The notes: generated from the sequence alone by a model not told the origin. DNA of 13,325 nucleotides from Thiomargarita sp. (GCA_023144675.1 JAGLFE010000530.1:1-13325), one strand, 5' to 3'; numbered from the stretch's first letter, positions 5,938-13,325 are shown. Made by a program: numbers and translations.

Positions 5938-7832
5938 TAATTTGCTCCTTTCATTGTTTCAAGATGTTGACTTAATATATTATAAATTAATCCTGGTTGC
6001 ATTGGTTGCCCATGCACATTAGACCAGCAATCTATATCCACCAAAGTTTGGGCTCTCAACATCATTGCTAATTGAGCATAACGGCGATTCGATTTATCTA
6101 TTAGAGGAAAATTAACATCATCACTGTAATTAATCTCAATTGTAATTACTTTTTTGAAGTTAGAAAATATTTCTTCCAATCCCGGTTCCAATGGCGATAA
6201 GAAACGTAAATGCACTGAAGATACTTTATGCTTTTCGGCTCGCAATTTGTCAACTGCTTCTTCAATAGCTCCCAAAGTTGATCCCCAACCAACTACTAGC
6301 ATATCACCTTCTTGATCGCCATGTACAATTGGTGGTTTCAAGGTGCTGTACAAGGAAGCAAGTTTACGACTGCGCATATTACAACTATATTGATTAGATT
6401 CCCTATCATAAGCTACTTTACTGTTAGTCGTATGAGCAAGACCCGTGAGAACATATTCTCCACCTGGTTGTCCAACAATTGGACGCGATGATAAACCAGT
6501 TTCCTCATCCCAATCATAAGGTGGAATTTCTTTGTTCCAAGGAGATTGGTCAATGGGGGAAGCAAGCCATTCTGCTTTTGGTTCTGGACGTGGATAAGGT
6601 TGTACGCCCGTACCTAAGTTTGCATCAGTTAATAAAATAACTGGAGTCCGAAAAGCTTCAGCTAATCGCCGTGCCATAATTACGAAATGGACGCATTCCT
6701 CAATAGTTGCCGCCGCAATCACAATTTTAGGCGCGTCTCCCTGCGCACCATATAAAGAAGCTAATAAATCTCCTTGTTCCACTTTAGTTGGCAGTCCTGT
6801 TGATGGGCCACCTCGCTGTACAACGCAAATAACTAAAGGAATTTCAGCCATTACTGCTAATCCCATAAATTCTGTTTTTAAAGCCAGTCCAGGTCCAGAA
6901 GTAATAGTACAAGCAGTTTTTCCCGCATAAGAAGAACCAATCGCAAATCCAATAGCAGCAATTTCATCTTCAGCTTGATGGACAAATCCACCCACTTGGT
7001 CATAAACATCAGCTAAATAGTGGGAAGCAGAAGTTGCTGGAGTAATCGGATACATGGCTACTAATTCCATACCTGATAACATAACTCCTAAACCTAAACC
7101 TTGATTTCCATTAGTAACAATCAAGCGTTCATCAGTATCACGTTCCCAAGCTGGAATTTCATAATGGTATTCTAAATTTGTAGCTGCGAATTCATAACCT
7201 GCTTTAAGCAAATCCTGATTTAGGGAAATAACCTTTTCCCCTTTTCTGATAAAAGTATTATGAATTTCTGTATTAGCTTTTTCCAAATCTCGGCTATAAA
7301 TATAACTAAGCATCCCCAATACAAACATATTTTTACCTAAACGCGGACGTGGAGTTAGTTTCAAACATTCCACTTCCATAGGTAATTCATGCACAATTAA
7401 ACCGTTTTCACGAAATTCTGCTACGGATGTAGTATATTGTTCCCTAATTTTAGGATTGGGATCAGTCAACCATTTATTTTCTAATAATACGATGGTGCCA
7501 GGTTTATAAGCATCGGTTGCAATGCGGGAATATAAAACCTGTTCATTTAAAGCCACCACTAAATCAGCAGCATCTCCCATATTAGTCATATAATGAGAAC
7601 CTAAACGAATACGAATCCCACTAGCTCCCGCTGGTGAACGTGCTGGCGGTTTGATTTCAGCTGGAATAATTTCAACCGTCCAAACACCATTACCCATTTT
7701 GGCACTGATATTTCCGAAAGTTTGTCCTGCTTTTTGCGCACCTTCGCCTGAATCACTAACGATTTCTACAATGTGTTCATCAATGCGTTTCGCTGGTTTT
7801 TGTGTTATCGTCTCTTCTGATGGTTTATTCAT
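5937..7832 (-). CDS. korA: 2-oxoacid:ferredoxin oxidoreductase, fused gamma-alpha subunit
   Basis: Partner of KorB. The 631-residue chain has the gamma domain first (about 20-200, with SDSGEGAQKAGQTFG at 26-40 and GSHYMTNMGDAADLVVALNE at 78-97). The alpha pyrimidine-binding domain follows (about 235-430), with GMELVAMYPITPATS (254-268), VHQAEDEIAAIGFAIGSSYAG (284-304) and QRGGPSTGLPTKVEQGDLL (339-357), then the transketolase-C-like domain (about 505-625, GDMLVVGWGSTLGAIEEA). The gamma-alpha fusion is the usual two-subunit OGOR form, without a separate ferredoxin-like delta subunit. No ferredoxin gene is nearby. The ATG at 7830-7832 has only a weak GAGAT site. A near-consensus sigma-70 promoter lies about 63 bases upstream, and its -35 falls in an IS-end-like sequence. 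Such enzymes serve reductive carboxylation or low-oxygen TCA flux; which direction applies here cannot be told. Confidence 0.92.
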   Translation of the reverse strand: MNKPSEETITQKPAKRIDEHIVEIVSDSGEGAQKAGQTFGNISAKMGNGVWTVEIIPAEIKPPARSPAGASGIRIRLGSHYMTNMGDAADLVVALNEQVLYSRIATDAYKPGTIVLLENKWLTDPNPKIREQYTTSVAEFRENGLIVHELPMEVECLKLTPRPRLGKNMFVLGMLSYIYSRDLEKANTEIHNTFIRKGEKVISLNQDLLKAGYEFAATNLEYHYEIPAWERDTDERLIVTNGNQGLGLGVMLSGMELVAMYPITPATSASHYLADVYDQVGGFVHQAEDEIAAIGFAIGSSYAGKTACTITSGPGLALKTEFMGLAVMAEIPLVICVVQRGGPSTGLPTKVEQGDLLASLYGAQGDAPKIVIAAATIEECVHFVIMARRLAEAFRTPVILLTDANLGTGVQPYPRPEPKAEWLASPIDQSPWNKEIPPYDWDEETGLSSRPIVGQPGGEYVLTGLAHTTNSKVAYDRESNQYSCNMRSRKLASLYSTLKPPIVHGDQEGDMLVVGWGSTLGAIEEAVDKLRAEKHKVSSVHLRFLSPLEPGLEEIFSNFKKVITIEINYSDDVNFPLIDKSNRRYAQLAMMLRAQTLVDIDCWSNVHGQPMQPGLIYNILSQHLETMKGAN

Positions 7833-7894
7833 ATATTTATCTCAGTTTTAACATAAAAAGAAGTGAAATATTCTATAGATATATCCAAACCTTT

Positions 7895-7923
7895 ACTATA
7901 AATTAGTTTTTTAGGTTTGTCAA
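7895..7923 (-). promoter_or_regulatory. Sigma-70 promoter of korAB
   Basis: On the minus strand TTGACA (7923-7918) is followed after exactly 17 bases by TATAGT (7900-7895), a near-consensus sigma-70 promoter. Transcription would start near 7888, leaving a leader of about 55 bases before korA. It lies only ~25 bases after the purL stop, with no terminator between, so korAB may get both its own transcripts and purL read-through. Confidence 0.75.
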
Positions 7924-7941
7924 GGGAAAATGAGCAATTAC
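7912..7941 (-). repeat. Solo IS-end-like sequence upstream of korA
   Basis: Minus-strand GTAATTGCTCATTTTCCC then TTGACAAA (7941-7916) aligns with the left end of the IS remnant at 4583 on the plus strand, GTAATTGCTCACTCTCCCC then TCGACAAA. The first 11 bases are identical, and TCCC and GACAAA also match with one single-base gap. No second end was found toward korA. Confidence 0.55.
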
Positions 7942-7947
7942 ATTCGA

Positions 7948-10900
7948 TTAAGCGCACCATTTTCGAGCATTCCAAAACATCTGCATCCAAGGTCCATACT
8001 TATCTTGCCAATAGTCGGGTAACCAAGAATATTGCGTTTTGATAAACAGTCTCTCAGGATGGGGCATCATAATCGTAAAACGTCCATCTGGCGTGGTTAA
8101 TCCAGTTATTCCCAATGGCGAACCATTCGGATTGGCAGGATAATTTTCAGTTATAGCACCATTATTATCAATGTATTGCAATGCAAGTAATTTTTCTTTA
8201 GTAAGTTGGGTTATATTTTCATCTGAACCAACCATTTTACCTTCGCCATGAGAAACAACTAATGGTAATTGCGACCCAATCATATTCCGCAAGAAAATCG
8301 AAGGCGAATTAGCCACTTTAACCATTACTAAACGGGCTTCAAATTGCTCAGATTGATTGCGAACAAAAGTTGGCCAATGAGATGCTCCTGGAATTAAATC
8401 CCGCAATTGCGACATCATTTGACAACCATTACATACGCCCAATGCAAAGCTATCATTACGGTGAAAAAAAGCAGAGAATTCATCATAAGCCCGTTGGTTG
8501 AATAAAATAGATTTTGCCCAACCACCGCCAGCCCCTAAAACATCTCCATAAGAAAATCCACCACAAGCGGCTAGACCTTGAAACTGGTTTAATTTCACCC
8601 GCCCACTTAAAATGTCGCTAGTATGAACATCAATACAGGAAAAGCCAGCCTGATAAAAAGCCGCCGCCATTTCCAACTGCCCATTTACACCTTGTTCCCG
8701 TAAAATAGCAATTTTAGGACGTATATTTTTTTTAATATAAGGAGCTTTTAATTCAAAAGTGCAATTAACCGTTAAACCAGTGTCATTGGCTGATAAAACA
8801 TCATATTCTTGTTGCGCACAAGTTGGATTATCCCGCAATTTTTGCATTTGATAGCTAGTATGAGTCCATTCTCTCTGTAAATCAAGGCGGGGCAAACTTA
8901 AAATTGGTGTTTCCTCAAAATGAAAATTGAGACTATCTTGGTCATTTAAACTACCTAAAATATATACATTTTGGCTAAACTCGGTGTTAGTGGCAAAATA
9001 ATTTTGTATTTCCTTTAAATCCGCTGTTTTAATTTGTAGAACCGCTCCCAATTCTTCATTAAATAAAATTTCCAACGAATTTTTCCCTAAATTATTCAAA
9101 TTAATTTCTAAACCAGTATGTCCTGCAAACGCCATTTCACACAAAGTTGTAAATAAACCACCATCAGAACGGTCATGGTAAGCTAAAATTTTCCCTTGTT
9201 GATTTAACTCTTGAATCGCCTGAAAAAATTCTGTTAAGATAGCAGGATTTTCAACATCTGGGGTTTCATTACCTAATTGCTGATAAACCTGTGCAAGCGC
9301 AGATAAACCAAGCCGATTTTTCCCCAAACCTAAGTCAATAAAAAGCAATAGCGTATCGCCTGATTTTAATTCAGGAGTAAGTGTGCGTCGCACATCGGAA
9401 ACAGGGGCAAAGGCGGAAATTATCAGAGATAAAGGGCTGGTTACTGATTTATTATCCCATTGAGTGTGCATGGATAAAGAATCCTTGCCAACTGGAATGT
9501 TAATTCCCAAGGCCGGACATAAATCCATCGCCACCGCTTTTACAGTGTCAAATAAATTTGCATCTTCTCCTGGTTGTCCGCAGGCTGCCATCCAATTCGC
9601 TGACAATACCACATCGCTTAAACTATCTATACTGGCAGCGGCAATATTAGTAATCGCTTCTCCAATTGCCATTTTCCCTGAAGCAGGTGCATTTTGAACT
9701 GCGAGTGGAGTACGTTCTCCCATCGCCATCACTTCACCAGTTATTGTGCCGTAACTGGTTGTTGTTACCGCACAATCCGCTACTGGAACTTGCCAAGCTC
9801 CAACCATTTGATCCCGTGCAGTTAAACCACCCACAGTTCGATCGCCAATGGTAATCAAAAACTTTTTACTAGCTACAGTTGGAAAATTTAATACTCGCAA
9901 TGCCGCTTCTTTTAAATCTAACTTTTCAAAAAAATGATTTACCGATTTTATATTTTTCTTCCTAAATACATCACAGTGCATTTTAGGTGGTTTCCCAAAT
10001 AAAACAGATGAGGGAATATCAATGTAATTTGTGTTATTAGCGGCTAATAATAAATGTTGTTTAGCAGTTGATTTCCCAACAACAGAATAAGGGCAACGTT
10101 CTCGTTTACATAAATCACTAAATAAAGTTAAATTCGTTTCTGAAATCGCTAAAACATAACGTTCTTGGGCTTCATTGCACCAAATTTCCATTGGCGATAA
10201 ACTGCGATCAGCTAATGGAATCGAATTTAAATCAAATCGTCCGCCACAACCACCACCTTGAACTAATTCTGGTAAAGCATTAGAAAGTCCACCAGCTCCA
10301 ATATCATGGATAGATAAAATTGGATTCGCTTCTCCTAGTCGCCAACAAGCATCAATTACTTCTTGACAACGCCGTTGCATTTCTGGATTACCACGTTGCA
10401 CTGAAGCAAAATCTAAATCTTCTTGACTATGTCCAGATGCCATTGAAGAAGCAGCTCCACCGCCTAAGCCAATTAACATTGCGGGTCCGCCTAAAACAAT
10501 AATTAAGCTATTATTCGGGATTTTCTGTTTTTCAATATGTTGGGGACGAATTTGTCCTACGCCACCAGCTAACATAATTGGTTTATGATAGCCATAACAT
10601 TTTTGTTCAACTTTCATTTCAAAAGTTCTGAAATAACCGCATAATGCTGGACGACCAAATTCATTATTAAAAGCACTAGCTCCAATCGGGGCTTCCAACA
10701 TTATTTGCAAAGCGGTGGCTAAACGTGCTGGGGTTTCATTAGGAGTTTCCCAAATTTGGGGGGCAGTAGGTAGGCGTAAATGAGAGACTGAAAAGCCAGT
10801 TAATCCCGCTTTGGGTTTAGAACCACGACCAGTTGCTCCTTCATCACGAATTTCACCGCCAGAACCAGTTGCAGCACCAGGAAAAGGAGAAATTGCTGTC

Positions 10901-11808
10901 GGATGATTGTGGGTTTCCACTTTCATTAAAATAGCATTATCTTCTTTAGAATAGTGATATTGATGATTATAGGGATTAGCTACAAATAGTTCCGTAGCAA
11001 AACCCTGCATCACAGCAGAATTATCATGGTAAGCGGAAAGAACTTTTCCCGGATGCTGTTGATGTGTGTGGCGAATCATTTGAAATAGCGATAAAGCTTG
11101 TGATTGCTTGTCAATTGTCCATTGCGCATTAAATATTTTGTGCCGACAATGTTCGGAATTAGCTTGGGCAAACATCATCAATTCAACGTCAGTCGGATTC
11201 CGTTTTAATTCAGTAAATTGTTCAAACAGATAGCTAATTTCGTCTTCTGATAAAGCAAGTCCATGAATTTGATTGGCTTTGCTAAGGGCTTGTTTGCCGT
11301 ATTTCAGCATATCCACAATTTTTAATGGGCGAGCATTAGCCTGGTTAAATATAATATCAGCTTGATTGAAATCCAGTAATACTGTTTCAGTCATCCGATC
11401 GTGGAGAATTGATTTTAATTGATTTATTTGCTTGCTATTTAAGGAAATCTTACTAGCAAATTGCCATAAAATTCCCCGTTCAATGCGTTCTATTGATGAT
11501 AAACCACAAACTCTTGCAATATCAGTAGCTTTACTTGACCAGGGTGAAATAGTCCCAGCACGTGGAACAATAATTAAATTTTGGTGGTGTTGTGCTTTAA
11601 ATTCCTTACTTATAGGTGAAAAATTGTTATTTAATCCTAATAAAATCTGTAATTTATTTTTGTCTTTATCAGATAATGAAAAATTTGTATTGACAAAATA
11701 GATATATTTGGCTTCTAATTGGATTAAAATGGGAATTTGTTTTTTTGCTTGATTAAATATTTTTTTAAGACGAAATTCTGAAAATGCGGTTTTGCCAATA
11801 TAATACAT
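7948..11808 (-). CDS. purL: Phosphoribosylformylglycinamidine synthase, single-chain PurL
   Basis: PurL carries out the fourth step of purine synthesis: FGAR, glutamine and ATP give FGAM, with ammonia channelled from a glutaminase domain. At 1286 residues it matches the large gammaproteobacterial form (E. coli 1295). The N-terminal PurS-like domain and linker span about 1-220. The first synthetase half has NSEHCRHKIF (217-226), ETHNHPTAISPFPGAATGSG (298-317), GGGAASSMASG (449-459) and HDIGAGGLSNALPELVQGGG (501-520). The second has GDRTVGGLTARDQMVG (655-670), GERTPLA (697-703), PVGKDSLSM (772-780) and YHDRSDGGL (877-885). The C-terminal glutaminase has GVCNGCQM with nucleophile Cys1126, SHGEG (1186-1190) and PHPER with His1250 and Glu1252. 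All key residues are intact. The ATG at 11806-11808 fits the family start but lacks a Shine-Dalgarno. No classical PurR box was seen upstream. Confidence 0.98.
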   Translation of the reverse strand: MYYIGKTAFSEFRLKKIFNQAKKQIPILIQLEAKYIYFVNTNFSLSDKDKNKLQILLGLNNNFSPISKEFKAQHHQNLIIVPRAGTISPWSSKATDIARVCGLSSIERIERGILWQFASKISLNSKQINQLKSILHDRMTETVLLDFNQADIIFNQANARPLKIVDMLKYGKQALSKANQIHGLALSEDEISYLFEQFTELKRNPTDVELMMFAQANSEHCRHKIFNAQWTIDKQSQALSLFQMIRHTHQQHPGKVLSAYHDNSAVMQGFATELFVANPYNHQYHYSKEDNAILMKVETHNHPTAISPFPGAATGSGGEIRDEGATGRGSKPKAGLTGFSVSHLRLPTAPQIWETPNETPARLATALQIMLEAPIGASAFNNEFGRPALCGYFRTFEMKVEQKCYGYHKPIMLAGGVGQIRPQHIEKQKIPNNSLIIVLGGPAMLIGLGGGAASSMASGHSQEDLDFASVQRGNPEMQRRCQEVIDACWRLGEANPILSIHDIGAGGLSNALPELVQGGGCGGRFDLNSIPLADRSLSPMEIWCNEAQERYVLAISETNLTLFSDLCKRERCPYSVVGKSTAKQHLLLAANNTNYIDIPSSVLFGKPPKMHCDVFRKKNIKSVNHFFEKLDLKEAALRVLNFPTVASKKFLITIGDRTVGGLTARDQMVGAWQVPVADCAVTTTSYGTITGEVMAMGERTPLAVQNAPASGKMAIGEAITNIAAASIDSLSDVVLSANWMAACGQPGEDANLFDTVKAVAMDLCPALGINIPVGKDSLSMHTQWDNKSVTSPLSLIISAFAPVSDVRRTLTPELKSGDTLLLFIDLGLGKNRLGLSALAQVYQQLGNETPDVENPAILTEFFQAIQELNQQGKILAYHDRSDGGLFTTLCEMAFAGHTGLEINLNNLGKNSLEILFNEELGAVLQIKTADLKEIQNYFATNTEFSQNVYILGSLNDQDSLNFHFEETPILSLPRLDLQREWTHTSYQMQKLRDNPTCAQQEYDVLSANDTGLTVNCTFELKAPYIKKNIRPKIAILREQGVNGQLEMAAAFYQAGFSCIDVHTSDILSGRVKLNQFQGLAACGGFSYGDVLGAGGGWAKSILFNQRAYDEFSAFFHRNDSFALGVCNGCQMMSQLRDLIPGASHWPTFVRNQSEQFEARLVMVKVANSPSIFLRNMIGSQLPLVVSHGEGKMVGSDENITQLTKEKLLALQYIDNNGAITENYPANPNGSPLGITGLTTPDGRFTIMMPHPERLFIKTQYSWLPDYWQDKYGPWMQMFWNARKWCA

Positions 11809-11885
11809 AGATAGTTGAAATAAAATTTGTTTAAAGATTTAAAATCGGAATATGACAGATTTGAGAATATTAAATTGCTATTAAC

Positions 11886-11913
11886 TTTTTAAAAAATAAC
11901 TAATTTTTGTCAA
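11886..11913 (-). promoter_or_regulatory. Putative purL promoter
   Basis: On the minus strand TTGACA (11913-11908) is followed after 16 bases by TAAAAA (11891-11886), a perfect -35 with a 4-of-6 -10. It would give a leader of about 70 bases before the purL ATG. The AT-rich setting makes the -10 uncertain. Confidence 0.4.
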
Positions 11914-11935
11914 GAATGTAGTTTTTTTGTAAAAT
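11907..11935 (+). promoter_or_regulatory. Putative divergent promoter
   Basis: On the plus strand TTGTCA (11907-11912) is followed after 17 bases by TAAAAT (11930-11935), both 5 of 6 to consensus. It shares its -35 bases with the purL promoter on the other strand, so the two would compete for polymerase. It points toward the terminator at 12016-12053 and the fragment at 12073. Confidence 0.35.
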
Positions 11936-11941
11936 TTCTAA

Positions 11942-12053
11942 ATTTTCGCCTTCAATAAAAATGGTTTGTATGTTATCAAAATTTATACTTTAATCTTTGG
12001 AATAAGTGTTTTAGCAGTAGATGCTTGTAATATTTAAAAGCATCACTTTTTTT
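11942..12053 (+). ncRNA. Candidate small RNA or leader RNA
   Basis: The predicted start about 7 bases after the plus-strand -10 and the terminator at 12016-12053 define a transcript of about 112 bases with no convincing reading frame. It could be a free small RNA or an attenuated leader of the former downstream gene at 12073. I do not recognise a known RNA family in it. This is inference from two motifs only. Confidence 0.2.
12016..12053 (+). terminator. Rho-independent terminator, plus strand
   Basis: AGT-A-GATGCTT (12016-12026) pairs with AAGCATC-ACT (12038-12047), ten pairs with one bulged A (12019) around an 11-base loop. The stem ends in a run of seven T (12047-12053). No plus-strand gene lies upstream for several kilobases, so what it terminates is not obvious. 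Confidence 0.5.
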
Positions 12054-12072
12054 CAGCCCAATTTAAAACATA

Positions 12073-12183
12073 ATGTCATTACTAAAATCAATTTCTTCGC
12101 CCAAAGATGCTTTTCAACGTCAATTCTGTCTTCAGAGAATATCTATGGCATTATTTCTTTTAATTGTTTTATTTTTTGTTTAG
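12073..12183 (+). pseudogene. Possible N-terminal remnant of penicillin-binding protein 2 (MrdA)
   Basis: ATG 12073 opens a 36-codon frame ending at TAG 12181-12183. It starts MSLLKSISSPKDAFQRQF, followed by R-I-S-M-A and a hydrophobic stretch of about 11 residues. PBP2 proteins begin similarly: a short polar lead, a phenylalanine then one or two arginines, then a membrane anchor rich in Leu and Val. Everything after the anchor is missing. The frame overlaps the last 13 bases of the opposing RhuM-family gene, so the junction lies near 12170. No ribosome site is clear. The match is short and hydrophobic segments are easily over-read, so this is tentative. Confidence 0.3.
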
Positions 12184-13173
12184 TCTTTTAATGTCATTTT
12201 CGATTTCTTTTAAATTGTTTTCATGTTCTATTTTTCTTTGCATTTCTTTATATTTGTTATATTCCATAGACGATTTTTCTTTTGCCATTTTTTGTGATAT
12301 TTTGCCTGCATGGGTTAAAAGTTCTTTTTCATTTAACTGTATAATATCATCTAGCTTTCCCCCCCAATCCCTCATATACATTGTTTTTTGTTGTTGTGCC
12401 ATCATCTCAGCAAAAGCTAAATATTGTTCTACTAATAACCCAAGTAATTTTATTTCGTTCTCTTTAAGATAATTTTTGGCAACACTTATGTCGTTTTTTC
12501 TTATTTTATCACTGCTTTCTTTATCAAAAGACTGCATACCTATTAATGGCAATTTAGCATCCACCCTACGATAAACCAATTCGGCTGCTGTTTGTTCACT
12601 GATAGCCCATAAAAGCTTATTTTGTACAATTTTAAAAAACTCAATGGTCTTTTCGTTCTTTGGATCGTAATCAATGCTAGTAGAATAAATATCTTTTATT
12701 TTTTGATAAAAAACACGTTCTGAAAGGCGTATTTCACGAATGCGTTCTTGCAATTCATTGAAATAATTCATAGAGTTGCCAGACTTAAACCGTTTATCGT
12801 TTAGGGTAAAACCTTTAACTATATGTTCTTTTAGTCGTTGGGTTGCCCAAATTCTAAATTGCGTACCTTGTTTTGATTTAACTCTATAACCTACTGAAAT
12901 AATTACATCGAGATTGTAGTGTTCTAAGTTTCTTTCTATATTTCTATTGCCTTCTAATCGAACTATTCGGAAATTCCGAACAGTTGAATTTCGAGTTAAT
13001 TCACCTTCTTTGAAAATATTTTTTATATGTTCATTAATAGTAGATTTTGATTTATTAAAGAGCAATGCTATTTGTTCTTGAGTTAGCCACACGGTTTCAT
13101 GTTCCAAATGGACATCAATTTCAATATTTCCGTCTTGATTTTTGTATAAAACTATTTCACTTTCATTTTCCAT
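12169..13173 (-). CDS. rhuM: RhuM-family protein
   Basis: A 334-residue protein of the Virulence_RhuM family, named from a gene in Salmonella pathogenicity island 3; its molecular function is not established. The N-terminus holds a helix-turn-helix-like segment typical of the family (TVWLTQEQIALLFNKSKSTI at 27-46, then NEHIKNIFKEGEL to 59). The family signature DVIISVGYRVKSKQGTQFRI continues to WATQRLKEHIVKGF (89-122), and AAELVYRRVDA is at 196-206. The C-terminus (about 290-334) is highly charged and likely a coiled coil. Length and motifs suggest an intact protein. ATG at 13171-13173 has AAAGG eight bases upstream. RhuM genes commonly sit beside type I restriction-modification genes, but none is in this window; the side beyond 13325 is unseen. 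Its closing codons overlap an opposing fragment at 12073-12183, consistent with arrival by transfer. DNA binding is inferred only. Confidence 0.9.
   Translation of the reverse strand: MENESEIVLYKNQDGNIEIDVHLEHETVWLTQEQIALLFNKSKSTINEHIKNIFKEGELTRNSTVRNFRIVRLEGNRNIERNLEHYNLDVIISVGYRVKSKQGTQFRIWATQRLKEHIVKGFTLNDKRFKSGNSMNYFNELQERIREIRLSERVFYQKIKDIYSTSIDYDPKNEKTIEFFKIVQNKLLWAISEQTAAELVYRRVDAKLPLIGMQSFDKESSDKIRKNDISVAKNYLKENEIKLLGLLVEQYLAFAEMMAQQQKTMYMRDWGGKLDDIIQLNEKELLTHAGKISQKMAKEKSSMEYNKYKEMQRKIEHENNLKEIENDIKRLNKK
12961..12985. repeat. 25-base near-perfect palindrome inside rhuM
   Basis: AACTATTCGGAA (12961-12972) and TTCCGAACAGTT (12974-12985) flank a single central A. Eleven of twelve pairs match (12965 and 12981 do not). 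It lies over codons for about residues 63-71 and could be an intragenic operator or a codon coincidence. Confidence 0.5.
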
Positions 13174-13210
13174 TGGTATTGCCTTTATGTTTTAACTTTA
13201 TACCTAAAAG

Positions 13211-13237
13211 GACCTATGACCAAAATAATCATAAGTC
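13211..13237. promoter_or_regulatory. Inverted repeat in the rhuM upstream region
   Basis: GACCTATGA (13211-13219) and TCATAAGTC (13229-13237) form 9-base arms with one mismatch around a 9-base spacer, starting about 38 bases before the rhuM ATG. It overlaps a minus-strand TTGACT (13239-13234) that could be a -35, although no good -10 follows at the right distance. It may be an operator for autoregulation by the HTH-bearing RhuM protein; this is inference. The sequence from 13240 to the window end has only short palindromes (GTAGCTAC 13302-13309, CTACGTAG 13310-13317) and no supported gene. Confidence 0.35.
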
Positions 13238-13325
13238 AATATTATTTAAAGCTACACAATAACGATCTTATTAGTAGCACCAAATTTAGTTATAATTTAT
13301 CGTAGCTACCTACGTAGTCCATGCC

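Noticed and set aside
9464..10502. Several plus-strand open frames of 60-77 codons opposite purL.
   Set aside because: They are antisense to conserved PurL motifs, have no ribosome sites and no recognisable protein features.
11809..11960. Search for a PurR operator upstream of purL.
   Set aside because: No sequence close to the 16-base ACGCAAACGTTTGCGT-type box was found.
12559..12570. A 12-base exact match (reverse complement) between rhuM and the hairpin arm at 3262-3273 (CGTAGGGTGGAT).
   Set aside because: In rhuM it encodes the family-conserved YRRVDA segment and has no matching second arm, so codon coincidence explains it.
13268..13296. A TATAAT on the plus strand at 13291-13296 as a promoter leaving the window.
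   Set aside because: The hexamer 17 bases upstream (TTATTA) is a poor -35 and no downstream gene is visible before the window ends.

Overview
This window is AT-rich DNA from what is most likely a gammaproteobacterium, and I would guess a sulfur-oxidising Thiotrichales relative (Beggiatoa/Thioploca/Thiomargarita type). The grounds are a single-chain 1286-residue PurL of the gammaproteobacterial kind, a two-subunit 2-oxoacid:ferredoxin oxidoreductase, an envelope protein with degenerate TPR-like repeats, and many small palindromic repeats and transposon scraps between genes. The taxonomic call is inference; no rRNA or other marker is present.

Layout. 34-2439 (+): a membrane-anchored repeat protein followed after 18 bases by moeA (molybdenum cofactor assembly), probably one transcription unit. 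2440-3917: a decayed accessory zone with an amber-interrupted minus-strand reading frame (2500-3105), a possible transposase N-terminus (3205-3306), a terminator-like hairpin (3263-3297), an intact small antitoxin-like gene (3330-3539) and the first 21 codons of its overlapping toxin gene (from 3526), cut off by a ~100-base nested palindromic element (3589-3688). 3918-4556 (-): lipB. 4580-4829: an IS remnant with perfect 15-base inverted ends and a frameshifted scrap of coiled-coil coding sequence, possibly IS66 family. 4984-7832 (-): korB and korA, overlapping by one base. 7948-11808 (-): purL. 11809-12168: an intergenic region with divergent promoter-like motifs, an orphan terminator and a fragment resembling the N-terminus of penicillin-binding protein 2. 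12169-13173 (-): a RhuM-family gene without its usual restriction-modification neighbours.

How it works together. The intact core genes are housekeeping: purine synthesis (PurL), protein lipoylation (LipB), molybdopterin cofactor formation (MoeA) and ferredoxin-linked 2-oxoacid chemistry (KorAB). LipB and KorAB touch the same metabolic node by different routes, because lipoate serves the 2-oxoacid dehydrogenase complexes that KorAB can bypass or complement. The accessory DNA lies in the gaps and shows repeated insertion and decay. The observation I find most interesting is that the left end of the IS remnant at 4583 has a second, solo copy just upstream of korA. That copy carries a near-consensus TTGACA-17-TATAGT promoter, so korAB transcription may have been taken over from a transposon end. 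I saw no complete novel multi-gene system.
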